Assembly: GCA_902494295.1 (NCBI GenBank) | Contig: CABUSL010000013.1 | Location: forward strand, 1-24,944 | Direction of reading: 5' to 3' | Origin: an uncultured Collinsella sp. | Lineage (GTDB): Bacteria; Actinomycetota; Coriobacteriia; Coriobacteriales; Coriobacteriaceae | DNA: 24,944 nt | Shown here: positions 1-7,189 of the stretch, one piece after another | Layout: each line of letters starts with the position of its first letter | Numbering within the stretch: position 1 is the stretch's first letter | Position numbers and translations under genes: made by a program | The notes under the pieces: model-generated | What the model was told of the DNA's origin: nothing | The model's database searches: none | What the model saw: the letters and a program-made list of their open reading frames with translations, nothing else

Positions 1-1
1 C

Positions 2-88
2 GCACGGATCGTTCGCATCATGATTGAAGAGGATTTCTTAGACATGTTCACGCATCAGCTAAACATTATCAGCGTAGTAATTATCTGA
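2..88 (+). CDS. 3' tail of an unidentified upstream ORF (partial)
   Basis: One forward frame is open from the window edge to a TGA at 86-88 and gives 28 residues ending in a hydrophobic tail (NIISVVII). The two other forward frames close within the first 27 bases. A pair of hairpins and a terminator follow, as expected after a gene. The piece is too short to assign a family. LytTR-type regulators often precede cstA, but nothing here shows that. It could be a chance open frame. Confidence 0.25.
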   Translation, partial: ARIVRIMIEEDFLDMFTHQLNIISVVII

Positions 89-91
89 TGC

Positions 92-128
92 GGGTTAGCA
101 CATACAGCTAGCCCGTACGATAACGGGC
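92..128 (+). promoter_or_regulatory. two mutually exclusive hairpins in the cstA leader
   Basis: GGGTTAGC (92-99) can pair with GCTAGCCC (107-114), and GCCCGT (111-116) can pair with ACGGGC (123-128). The two hairpins share bases 111-114, so only one can form at a time. They sit just before the terminator at 141-178 and the cstA ribosome site. This could be part of an attenuation leader. The stems are short (8 and 6 bp) and may be chance pairings. Confidence 0.25.
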
Positions 129-140
129 GGCTGATGAAGA

Positions 141-178
141 TGAGGGCCGTCGAGCGCAACCGACGGCCCTCATTTTTT
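141..178 (+). terminator. intrinsic terminator immediately upstream of cstA
   Basis: A 12-bp GC-rich stem (141-152 with 161-172) with an 8-base loop is followed by a T tract from 173. It either ends transcription of the upstream gene or attenuates cstA, because the cstA Shine-Dalgarno begins only about 23 bases after the T tract. Confidence 0.85.
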
Positions 179-213
179 ATGTCTAGGAAGTTCTTTTTAG
201 AGGAGGAAATGTA

Positions 214-2103
214 ATGAACGGAGTTTTGCTCATGGTTGTGGCCGCGGCGGTGCTCGCCTGCGGCTATCTGGGCTATGGTCGCTGGCTGGCCAACAAGTGG
301 GGCGTTGACAAGGATGCCCTCACGCCGGCCAAGCGCATGAAGGACGGCAACAGCTTCTCGCCCGTCTCCGCCTTCACCGCGTTCTCGCACCAGTTCAGCT
401 CGATCTGCGGTGCTGGCCCCGTCACGGGTACGATCGTCGCCATGGCCTTTGGCTGGCTGCCCGTCGTGCTCTGGGTCCTCGTCGGCGGCATCTTCTTTGG
501 TGCCGTCCACGACTTTGGTGCCCTGTACGCTTCGATGAAGAACAACGGCAAGTCGCTCGCTCAGCTCATTGAGAAGTACATCGGCAAGACCGGCCGTCGC
601 CTGTTCCTGCTGTTCTGCTGGCTGTTCTGCATCATCGTCATCGCCGCCTTCACCGACATGGTCTGCAAGACGTTCATGTTCACCCCGGCCGTTGACGCTT
701 CTGGTGCTGCTACCGGTGCCATCGACTTCACCAAGTCCTATGCCGCCGGCTGCGCTGGTACCATCTCCATCCTGTTCACCTTCGTCGCTATCGCCTTTGG
801 TTGGGCCCAGAAGAAGTTCAACCTCACCGGCGCTGCCGAGTTCGTCACCGGCGTGGTCCTCATGGTTCTCATGTTCGCCGTCGGTATGCAGTTCCCGGTC
901 TACCTGGATAAGTTCCAGTGGTTCGCCGTCGTCATGGTCTACCTGGTCTTCGCTGGCGCCATGCCCATCCAGATGCTCAAGACCCCGCGTGACTACCTCA
1001 CTTCCATCATGATGATCGTCATGATCGTCTGCGCTGTCCTCGGCATCGTCGTCCTGGGCGTCAACGGTCAGGCCACTATCACCGCTCCGGTCTTCACCGG
1101 CTTCTCCACTGCCTCCGGCATGATGTTCCCGGTCCTGTTCGTCTCCGTCGCTTGCGGTGCTCTCTCCGGTTTCCACAGCCTCGTTTCTTCCGGCACCTCT
1201 TCTAAGCAGGTCGAGAAGGAGCAGGACGCCGTCAAGGTCGGTTACGGCGCCATGATCGTCGAGTCCTTCGTCGGCATCCTTGCCATCATCGTCGCTGGCA
1301 TCATGTTCTCCGATATGAACACCGCCGGTACTGGCGCCCTCAACGCCGGTGTCGCTTCCACCCCGTTCCAGATCTTCGCCGCTGGTATCTCCCGCGGTAT
1401 GCAGGCCTTCGGTGTTGACGGCACGCTCGCTACCGTCTTCATGACCATGAACGTCTCCGCTCTGGCCCTGACCTCGCTCGATGCCGTCGCCCGCATCGCC
1501 CGCACCTCGTTCTCCGAGTTCTTTGCCCAGACCAACGACGCCCTGGCCATCGAGTCCAAGGCCGGCTACATGAAGGTACTCGGCAACCCCTGGTTCGCCA
1601 CGGTCGTTACCCTGCTTCCCGGTCTCGCCCTCGCTTTTGGTGGCTATGCCAACATCTGGCCGCTCTTTGGTGCTTCCAACCAGCTGCTCGGCGGCATGAC
1701 CATGATCACCCTCGCCGTGTTCTGCAAGTGCACCGGCCGCAAGGGTTGGATGCTCTACGTGCCCGTCGCCTTCCTGCTCTGCTGCACCTTCACCTCGCTG
1801 GTCCAGAGCGCCATGGGCTGCATGGCCGCTGTCCAGGCTTACGGCTTCTTCGGCACCATCCCGGCTACCGCCACCACGGCCGCCGTCTCCGTCGCCGCCA
1901 CCAAGGGCCTGCAGCTCGTCTTCGCCGTCCTGCTGATGGTCCTGGGCCTCATTGTCGCCGTCAACTGCCTCAAGGAGTTCTTCGGCAAGGAGGCTGGCTC
2001 CATGCCTGACGAGGAGCCCGAGTGGTCCGAGATGGGCAAGGCCGAGTACGGCCGCGCCGCTGCCGCCGAGGCTCCCGCTGACGCCGAGGCCGCCAAGGCC
2101 TAG
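214..2103 (+). CDS. cstA: CstA-family carbon-starvation / pyruvate-type transporter
   Basis: The product is a 629-residue polytopic inner-membrane protein of the CstA family, whose characterised members import peptides or pyruvate as proton- or ion-coupled carriers. The N-terminal half carries the family's recognisable segment around residues 35-105: a conserved SPVSAFTAFSHQFSSICGAGP-like stretch, then a GGIFFGAVHDFGAL-like stretch. A run of hydrophobic helices continues to about residue 590. A charged Glu/Ala-rich tail closes the protein. The start at 214 has a strong AGGAGG 7 bases upstream (201-206). It is a single-gene unit with an intrinsic terminator on each side. The length is close to the shorter CstA/BtsT homologues rather than the roughly 700 residues of the Escherichia coli proteins. 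The substrate cannot be read from sequence; pyruvate or peptides are both possible. Confidence 0.93.
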   Translation: MNGVLLMVVAAAVLACGYLGYGRWLANKWGVDKDALTPAKRMKDGNSFSPVSAFTAFSHQFSSICGAGPVTGTIVAMAFGWLPVVLWVLVGGIFFGAVHDFGALYASMKNNGKSLAQLIEKYIGKTGRRLFLLFCWLFCIIVIAAFTDMVCKTFMFTPAVDASGAATGAIDFTKSYAAGCAGTISILFTFVAIAFGWAQKKFNLTGAAEFVTGVVLMVLMFAVGMQFPVYLDKFQWFAVVMVYLVFAGAMPIQMLKTPRDYLTSIMMIVMIVCAVLGIVVLGVNGQATITAPVFTGFSTASGMMFPVLFVSVACGALSGFHSLVSSGTSSKQVEKEQDAVKVGYGAMIVESFVGILAIIVAGIMFSDMNTAGTGALNAGVASTPFQIFAAGISRGMQAFGVDGTLATVFMTMNVSALALTSLDAVARIARTSFSEFFAQTNDALAIESKAGYMKVLGNPWFATVVTLLPGLALAFGGYANIWPLFGASNQLLGGMTMITLAVFCKCTGRKGWMLYVPVAFLLCCTFTSLVQSAMGCMAAVQAYGFFGTIPATATTAAVSVAATKGLQLVFAVLLMVLGLIVAVNCLKEFFGKEAGSMPDEEPEWSEMGKAEYGRAAAAEAPADAEAAKA

Positions 2104-2142
2104 TCAGCTTGATGGACTAACCGTTCCATCCATATGACTCGG

Positions 2143-2182
2143 AAAGACCGGGTCCGCAACGACGCGGACTCGGTCTTTTTTT
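2143..2182 (+). terminator. cstA terminator
   Basis: A 15-bp stem (2143-2157 with 2164-2178, one G-T wobble) has a six-base loop and runs into a T tract. It lies 40 bases after the cstA stop. Confidence 0.9.
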
Positions 2183-2287
2183 CATGCGAAAGCGGGTGAC
2201 GCTCGAGTGTTCTCGCAGATGTTTTGCGTGGATAAGGGCGTGCGTTGTACCATATAGACGTATATGTGTACATATGAAAGGGGCCCC

Positions 2288-4471
2288 GTGGCCAAGACGG
2301 TATATTCCGATAATCAAAACAATGTCGATGCTTTGGCTGAGCGCCTGAGCAGCCAGACGTCGCTTTCTGCTGAGCGCGCCAAGCTGGTTGCCTACGACCT
2401 GCTCTGCCGCAAGGCGCTCAAGATTAAGTCGAGCGCGCTGGCGCAGATTTTCCGCTCCGTCGATAAGGAGTGCGACACCAAGGCGATGCGCGATGAGCTT
2501 ATCGCGGCAAAGATCGTGACCAAGATCGAGGGTAGCGGCATTAACGGGCGCCCGGCGTTCTATACCATCAATGCCGAGATCCGCGATGCCCAGGAGCAGC
2601 CTGCCGAGTCCGTCGAGGATTTTGTCGTCGAGGATTCCGCTGACGTGCCTGCTGTGGAAGAAACTGCTCCGCGTGAGCATGTCGATACCGATGAGTTGCT
2701 CGATGAGAACGTCGTGCGTGCCTTTACGGCCAAGGCAGGACGCGGCGGTTTTGGTGGGGGTGGCAAGCGCGATGCGCAGCGCCGCGCCCAACAGGAGCGC
2801 TTCCGTCGCGCCGTTGCTCAAAAGGGCGAGACGGATGCCGAGGCTGTTGAGACCGAGGTTGCTGCCGAGTCGCAGAGGCCCGCGAAGGAGCAAAAGCCCG
2901 TGGAGGCCCAAGAGCCCAAGCGCCGTCGCGGTGCTCACTTTAAGGCTGCACAGCAGGATGCCGCGCGTGAGGTTGAAGAGTCTTCTGAGGTTGCAGACGA
3001 TGTTGAGGAGTCTGCCAAGAAGGCTCCGGGTTCATGCCGTCCCGGACGTGGTTTTGCGGGGCGCGCGTATCCCGTAAGGCGTCAGGAGAAGAGCGAGCCG
3101 GCTTCGACCACTCAGGGCGAGAAGGACGAGAAGGCCGTTGAGCCGGTGGCTCGCGAGCAAAAGCCTGTTGAGCCGCAGCTTGAGGTTGATGCCGAGGCCA
3201 AGGGCCAGCAGCCTACTGATGAGCAGACGGAGCAGGGCGCGTCGAGCAAGCCTCGCCGCCGTCGCCATCGTGGGGGCCGCAGTTCCCATGCCGAGACTGC
3301 AACCGAGAAGACCACGCCGCAGAACGAGGATGCGAAGGCCGAGGTTTCTTCGGGGCAGCCTAAGCGTCAGCCGGCGAAGGAGAGCAAGTCCGTTCGTCCG
3401 CAGAAGCAGGCGTCTATGCCGAAGCGCGAGCGCAATTCCCAAGGCGATTCTAAGCGCAAGTCTCAGAGGAAGCCGGAGTCTGCCGCAGCAGATACTGCTG
3501 CCCAGCAGCCCAAGTCGGCCGTTCACGGCGAGGCCTCGGCGTTTGCCCTTGCCCGCGTTTTAGGCAGGCAGCTGCTCAAAGTTGTCCCTACGCCCACGGC
3601 GCTCTCTAAGATCAAGGAGCAGCAGACACAGATCGTAAAGGTCGAGGGCAAGGACGGCAAAAAGGCTCCGCAGCGCACTCAGCACAACGAGATGTCCAAC
3701 CGCAAGATTGCCGAGGAAATCGCAATCATCCAGGCTTGGATCGAGCAGAACCGAGGTGCCGATACGCCGGTTGCCTCGCGCCGCCAGCGTGCCTACCAGA
3801 TCTTTAACGACGAGAAGGCTTTTGACGGCAAGCACGGTGAGCGCTTGATCAGGCGTATGACCGAAAAGGGCATCAGCATGCAGGCGATCAAGGTCGCCCC
3901 CAATCGCCCCGTGCACTTTACGGGCTTTTTTACGCTGGGAGCCGACAAGCCGTTCATTATGGTCGAGAACCTGGACACCTACGACGAGATCGTCAAGCTG
4001 CTGCGTGGCCGCAAGCACGCCAAGCTCTTTGGCATCAAGGTGGGCGGCGTGATTTTTGGCGGCGGATGCAAGGCGAGCGTTTCGCACGCACTGGATGATT
4101 ATCTGGCCGAGATCGGCTATCGCTTTAACTATGTCTACTACGTGGGCGACATCGACCGAGAGGGTGCGCGCATTGTCGAGCAGGCCCGTAATGCCAATGT
4201 GGTTGAGATTCGCTTGCATGCCGGCATGTACCGTGCCATGCTCGCCGAGCATAAGCGTCGCGTGAAGGCCGGCGGCGAGTGCGAGCCCGCGGCTGCCAAC
4301 CAGGGCGTGCCGCAGAACCTGGCGGCGACGATCAAGGATCTGCCCATGGTTACGCGCGTGCAGTTCCGCAACGTGCTACGTGAAGGCGGGCGCATTCCGC
4401 AGGAGATCCTGATGACCGCAGACTATCGGGATGGCGACTCGGGAAGCTTCGACCGCATGCTGAACAATTAG
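2288..4471 (+). CDS. stand-alone protein with JetD-like (DUF2220) Toprim domain
   Basis: I choose the GTG start at 2288, with GAAAGGGG ending 4 bases before it; an in-frame ATG at 2264 has no ribosome site. The 727 residues form three parts. Residues 1-100 are a compact helical, possibly winged-helix, domain. Residues 100-465 are a Lys/Glu/Arg/Pro/Gln-rich linker of low complexity, likely disordered. Residues 470-727 are globular. In this last part, IMVENLDTYDEI, then GGVIFGGG, then YYVGDIDREGARI reproduce the order of the Toprim catalytic motifs in JetD and the topoisomerase VI-A/Spo11 superfamily. The metal-binding acidic residues would be E560, D621 and D623. JetD is the DNA-cleaving subunit of the Wadjet plasmid-defence complex, but no jetA, jetB or jetC lies beside this gene. 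The role here is unknown; nuclease activity is inference. The gene stands alone between cstA and a non-coding region, and its codon use matches its neighbours. Confidence 0.85.
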   Translation: MAKTVYSDNQNNVDALAERLSSQTSLSAERAKLVAYDLLCRKALKIKSSALAQIFRSVDKECDTKAMRDELIAAKIVTKIEGSGINGRPAFYTINAEIRDAQEQPAESVEDFVVEDSADVPAVEETAPREHVDTDELLDENVVRAFTAKAGRGGFGGGGKRDAQRRAQQERFRRAVAQKGETDAEAVETEVAAESQRPAKEQKPVEAQEPKRRRGAHFKAAQQDAAREVEESSEVADDVEESAKKAPGSCRPGRGFAGRAYPVRRQEKSEPASTTQGEKDEKAVEPVAREQKPVEPQLEVDAEAKGQQPTDEQTEQGASSKPRRRRHRGGRSSHAETATEKTTPQNEDAKAEVSSGQPKRQPAKESKSVRPQKQASMPKRERNSQGDSKRKSQRKPESAAADTAAQQPKSAVHGEASAFALARVLGRQLLKVVPTPTALSKIKEQQTQIVKVEGKDGKKAPQRTQHNEMSNRKIAEEIAIIQAWIEQNRGADTPVASRRQRAYQIFNDEKAFDGKHGERLIRRMTEKGISMQAIKVAPNRPVHFTGFFTLGADKPFIMVENLDTYDEIVKLLRGRKHAKLFGIKVGGVIFGGGCKASVSHALDDYLAEIGYRFNYVYYVGDIDREGARIVEQARNANVVEIRLHAGMYRAMLAEHKRRVKAGGECEPAAANQGVPQNLAATIKDLPMVTRVQFRNVLREGGRIPQEILMTADYRDGDSGSFDRMLNN

Positions 4472-4473
4472 AT

Positions 4474-4497
4474 TCCGCCGTTCTACCGAACGGCGGA
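4474..4497 (+). terminator. hairpin after the Toprim gene, weak terminator
   Basis: TCCGCCGTTC pairs perfectly with GAACGGCGGA around a four-base loop, starting 3 bases after the stop codon. The following bases (cttcttg) are only weakly T-rich, so termination may be partial. Confidence 0.55.
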
Positions 4498-4503
4498 CTT
4501 CTT

Positions 4504-4624
4504 GACGCTGCGAGGGACCCTGGCACGGCAATCTGACGTTCAACTTCGGCGGCGCGACCAGAAGGTCAGCGCCGCCTTGTTTCACGTCACCTTGCCATAC
4601 CAGGGCCCCTCTCGCTGTCACGTC
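4504..4624. repeat. long imperfect palindrome (about 120 bp)
   Basis: The left arm (4504-4559) and the reverse complement of the right arm (about 4564-4624) align over their whole length. Matching blocks include GCGAG, CCCTGG, GGCAA, GACGT and GGCGGCGC. I estimate about three quarters identity between the arms, with a very short loop. The region has no plausible gene. It could be a folded RNA, a miniature transposable element, or the remains of two inverted copies. Confidence 0.6.
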
Positions 4625-4638
4625 CAAAACATCGAGGT

Positions 4639-4696
4639 TAAGTGGCCTCCTGTTCGTGCGGAACTCGCGACAAACTTAATGCCCGGCCCGTCGGGG
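4639..4696. repeat. dispersed repeat, copy A (half element)
   Basis: Starting at TTAAGTGGCC, this stretch matches 22449-22515. Over the first 33 bases there are three mismatches, including an exact shared block CGTGCGGAACTCGCGA. The similarity continues more weakly to a GGCC block. Only the right half of the second copy is represented here. Confidence 0.7.
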
Positions 4697-4811
4697 CCAC
4701 ACGCCATTTTGTAGATGACGGCTCGCTTTTCGGAACGGGGCTGATATTTTCTTGATGTTAGGCGCTCTTGGTCCTAATGGGCTTGGGGCGCCTTCGCGTT
4801 TCCTCAGCTCT

Positions 4812-4848
4812 GCACCCTTGCGGGTTCGAATCCCTCCGCTTGCCCACA
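4812..4848 (+). pseudogene. tRNA 3'-end-like fragment (T-arm)
   Basis: The block GGGTTCGAATCCCTCCG at 4822-4838 is a tRNA T-arm core and is identical, in inverted orientation, to the T-arm of the tRNA-Gln at 4894-4968 (bases 4903-4919). It is followed by a possible acceptor strand ending in TTGCCCA. I cannot find a matching 5' acceptor strand, D-arm or anticodon arm upstream, so this is not an intact tRNA. It may be a tRNA remnant or a recombination scar. Confidence 0.4.
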
Positions 4849-4852
4849 AGAA

Positions 4853-4884
4853 AGCGCCCTGGGCCGTTATGGGCTCAGGGCGCT
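4853..4884 (-). terminator. terminator of tRNA-Gln, possibly bidirectional
   Basis: AGCGCCCTG pairs with CAGGGCGCT, with further partial pairing inside the stem. On the minus strand it lies 9 bases beyond the tRNA-Gln end and is followed by TTTCTTG. On the plus strand it is followed by CAATTTTA, so it could also stop transcripts coming from the repeat region. Confidence 0.75.
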
Positions 4885-4893
4885 CAATTTTAA

Positions 4894-4968
4894 TGGCTGG
4901 GACGGAGGGATTCGAACCCCCAACAGCCGGCACCAAAAACCGGAGTTCTACCGTTGAACTACGTCCCA
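4894..4968 (-). tRNA. tRNA-Gln (anticodon TTG)
   Basis: Read on the minus strand, the 75 bases fold as a full tRNA. The acceptor TGGGACG pairs with CGTCCCA. The D-arm includes GTTCAACGGTAGAAC. The anticodon stem CCGG(T)/(G)CCGG has the loop TTTTGGT, placing TTG at the anticodon and so reading CAA. The T-arm is GGGGGTTCGAATCCCTC, and the gene encodes its own discriminator G and CCA end. It lies 38 bases downstream of the peptidoglycan-binding gene on the same strand. Confidence 0.93.
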
Positions 4969-5006
4969 ATGTGTGGTGTTGCCCAAAAGCAACTCGTTTA
5001 GTTTAC

Positions 5007-5912
5007 CTAATCTGCGAGGGCATCGCAAACGCCATCGAGCAGGCGTACGGCGAGTGTCTGCGCGTCGCTGGCCGTGAAGGTGCCGTTGTAGCGCGTCATG
5101 CCCGTGAGCTCAATGCGAATGCGAGCCGGCTTCTGCTGCGCGGCGACATTGGCGGTGCGGATGCGCTGGGCCAGGTTGTGGCACTCGGCGAGGGCGATCG
5201 TGGCGCGCGGCGCTGCATCTGCGGGCAGCTCATCGCTTGCGATCTCGAGCACCAGGTCAACGTCGGTTGGGACCTCGGAGTCGCAGAGCATCATGCCGCT
5301 GTTGTCGGTCGTTGCCGTGGCGATATTCCACATGCGCGACGCAACGCTGCGTGCGATGGGGTCCTCGCCGATAACGGCAATCTGGAAGCGCTCGAGCACG
5401 TTGGCGGCGCGAGCAAAACCGATACGGGACTCGGCTTCGGTGACCGAGGGCTTGCCCTCCCACACATGGTGCAGGCGGTTGATGTAGGCGTAGGTGTCCT
5501 GGAAGGCCATGCCGTCGGCAAACAGGCCGACATTTTCCTGGAACTGCTGCAGGGCGGCCTCGGTATGCGGACCAAAGTAGCCGTCGTCTTCGCCACAGGC
5601 AAAGCCCAAAACGTTGAGAGCGCGCTGCAGGGCCTGCACATCGGCGCCATGGAAATTGGGCATGCGCAGATAGAGAGTGCGGTCGCCCAGCTTATACGAA
5701 GCGTCTACAAGGGCGCTCCAGCAGGGGATATCGACGGCATGACCGGCAGCAAGGCCGCTGTCGAGCCTGAAGGTGCTGACGGCCTGCTCAGTGGTGGCTC
5801 CAAAGTACTTGTCGGTGACTTCGGCGGCATCAATCGTGTAGCCGAGCTGCAGGAGACGAGACTGCACGTCTTCGACGGCTGCTCCTTGCATGCCCGTTGT
5901 AATAGGTTCCAT
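5007..5912 (-). CDS. peptidoglycan-binding protein, double PGB domain, CwlM-like
   Basis: The 301 residues start with two repeats of the PG_binding_1 fold, at about residues 5-70 and 80-145. Each carries the typical spacing of a VQ.L...LG motif followed by YFG..TE.AV/AL..FQ. No signal peptide is visible, so the protein is probably cytoplasmic. The remaining 150 residues have the general layout of an amidase_3 (N-acetylmuramoyl-L-alanine amidase) domain but lack the zinc-binding DPGHGG-type motif and other expected His/Glu ligands. This matches the plan of mycobacterial CwlM, a cytoplasmic regulator of murein-precursor synthesis with a non-catalytic amidase domain. The link to CwlM is inference from architecture. 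The start at 5912 has GAAAGGGG 7 bases upstream. The gene lies between a polyprenyl synthase and tRNA-Gln on the same strand. Confidence 0.8.
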   Translation of the reverse strand: MEPITTGMQGAAVEDVQSRLLQLGYTIDAAEVTDKYFGATTEQAVSTFRLDSGLAAGHAVDIPCWSALVDASYKLGDRTLYLRMPNFHGADVQALQRALNVLGFACGEDDGYFGPHTEAALQQFQENVGLFADGMAFQDTYAYINRLHHVWEGKPSVTEAESRIGFARAANVLERFQIAVIGEDPIARSVASRMWNIATATTDNSGMMLCDSEVPTDVDLVLEIASDELPADAAPRATIALAECHNLAQRIRTANVAAQQKPARIRIELTGMTRYNGTFTASDAQTLAVRLLDGVCDALAD

Positions 5913-6050
5913 GAACGAACCCCTTTCGGCGTACCATTCGTACTATTTGAGCGTCTGTCGGATAGACAACGCAAAGGGATGCATAAACATTCACTCAACA
6001 GTGTAGCAAGTTGTGCCTAAATACGCTGCTGACAGGTTTTATAACCCCCG

Positions 6051-7076
6051 TTAGTTAAGGCGCTCCACAAAGAAATCTGCCATGGAGAGGAACAGCTCGC
6101 GTGCGTGCGGATCAAGCTCAACGTGCTCGATGGCCGCTTTGGCCTTAGCGGTCAGGTCGAGCGCGTAAGTGTGGGCGTAATCGATGGAGCCGGTCTCCTG
6201 GAAGATCTCCACGGCGCGTGCGAGCTGCGCGGGATCATCGGTGCCCGAGGAAAGAATCGCCTCGACCTCGTCGTGGTGGCGCTCATCAGAGAGGGCGTGT
6301 ACGGCGACAAGCGTGCGCTTGCCCTCGGTGATGTCGGTGCGGAAGTCCTTGTTGGCGGCTTCCTTAGTGCCGACAAGGTTGAGCAGGTCGTCCTGAATCT
6401 GAAAGGCAAGGCCCGTGTGCAGGCCAAAGGCGCGCAGCGCTTCGATTTGCTCATCGCTGCCGCCGCCGATAATGGCTCCGGCGGCAAGCGGCGTGGCTCC
6501 GCTGTAAAACGCGGTCTTGTGCGTCGCCATGTCCAGGTAGTCATCAACCGAGATATCAAAGCGCCCGTCACGGACCCAACCCAGGTCGAGCGCTTGACCC
6601 TCGATGGTGCGGACGATCATCTCGGTAAGCTCGTGGAGCACACGCAGCTTCACGTCGGACTCCAGCGTGGGGTCGTCGAGAACCGTCTTGGTGACCATGG
6701 TGAGCGCCAGGTCGCCACAATTGATGGCAAGGCCCGTGCCCTCGGTAAGGTGCATGCAGGGTTTGCCTCGACGAAGCTGTCCGTTGTCGGCGATGTCGTC
6801 GTGGATGAGCGCACCCGACTGGAAATGCTCGATAGCTGCCGCGGCGCTGCGGGCGCTCTCAAAGCTACCGCCCACTGCGGTTGCGGCGAGCATGCAGATA
6901 AGCGGGCGGTGGCGCTTGCCGGCGTTGGCCGTAAAAGCCGAGAGCGGCGCGTACAGGTAGCGTTCGATATCGGCAGAGGTCGCCTGTCCGTCAAAGAACG
7001 TGGCCAGATAGTCGTTAATCTGGTCAAAGTGCTGGGCTAAAAAGCTGGTAAACGGACTGGACACGGGTTCTCGCAT
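6051..7076 (-). CDS. polyprenyl diphosphate synthase
   Basis: This is a trans-isoprenyl diphosphate synthase that condenses isopentenyl diphosphate with an allylic primer and would supply farnesyl, geranylgeranyl or longer chains for carriers or quinones. The 341-residue protein has the GKRHRP substrate motif near residue 53 and the first Asp-rich motif HDDIAD near residue 92. The second Asp-rich region, near residue 228, is QDDLLN rather than the usual DDxxD. I place the start at 7076 (MREPVSSPF), which has a purine-rich AGAAAGA directly before it. An in-frame ATG at 7115 would add 13 residues but has no ribosome site. Chain length cannot be set from sequence alone. The stop of the PTS-HAD gene lies about 110 bases upstream on the same strand with no clear terminator between, so read-through is possible. 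Confidence 0.9.
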   Translation of the reverse strand: MREPVSSPFTSFLAQHFDQINDYLATFFDGQATSADIERYLYAPLSAFTANAGKRHRPLICMLAATAVGGSFESARSAAAAIEHFQSGALIHDDIADNGQLRRGKPCMHLTEGTGLAINCGDLALTMVTKTVLDDPTLESDVKLRVLHELTEMIVRTIEGQALDLGWVRDGRFDISVDDYLDMATHKTAFYSGATPLAAGAIIGGGSDEQIEALRAFGLHTGLAFQIQDDLLNLVGTKEAANKDFRTDITEGKRTLVAVHALSDERHHDEVEAILSSGTDDPAQLARAVEIFQETGSIDYAHTYALDLTAKAKAAIEHVELDPHARELFLSMADFFVERLN

Positions 7077-7189
7077 TCTTTCTGAGGTTGCATTGGTGCA
7101 ATATGCAGACAACATATTGCCACATCAGGGCGTTTGGCGCGGCAGTTTTGGCGATTTAGGACAACGGGCGTGCGTTTGATGGAGCGCGC

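Noticed and set aside
55..1176. 373-codon minus-strand open frame inside cstA
   Set aside because: It is antisense to a clear CstA protein, rich in Asp/Gly/His as expected for mirrored GC-rich codons, with no family features or ribosome site.
2288..4471. Complete Wadjet (JetABCD) defence system
   Set aside because: Only a JetD-like C-terminal domain is found; no MukB-, MukE- or MukF-like genes flank it.
4812..4848. Intact second tRNA gene
   Set aside because: Only a T-arm and part of an acceptor strand can be folded; the T-stem has a mismatch and no anticodon arm is found upstream.
4752..6020. 422-codon plus-strand open frame over tRNA-Gln and the PG-binding gene
   Set aside because: It runs through a terminator and a tRNA and is antisense to a convincing protein with two PG-binding repeats.
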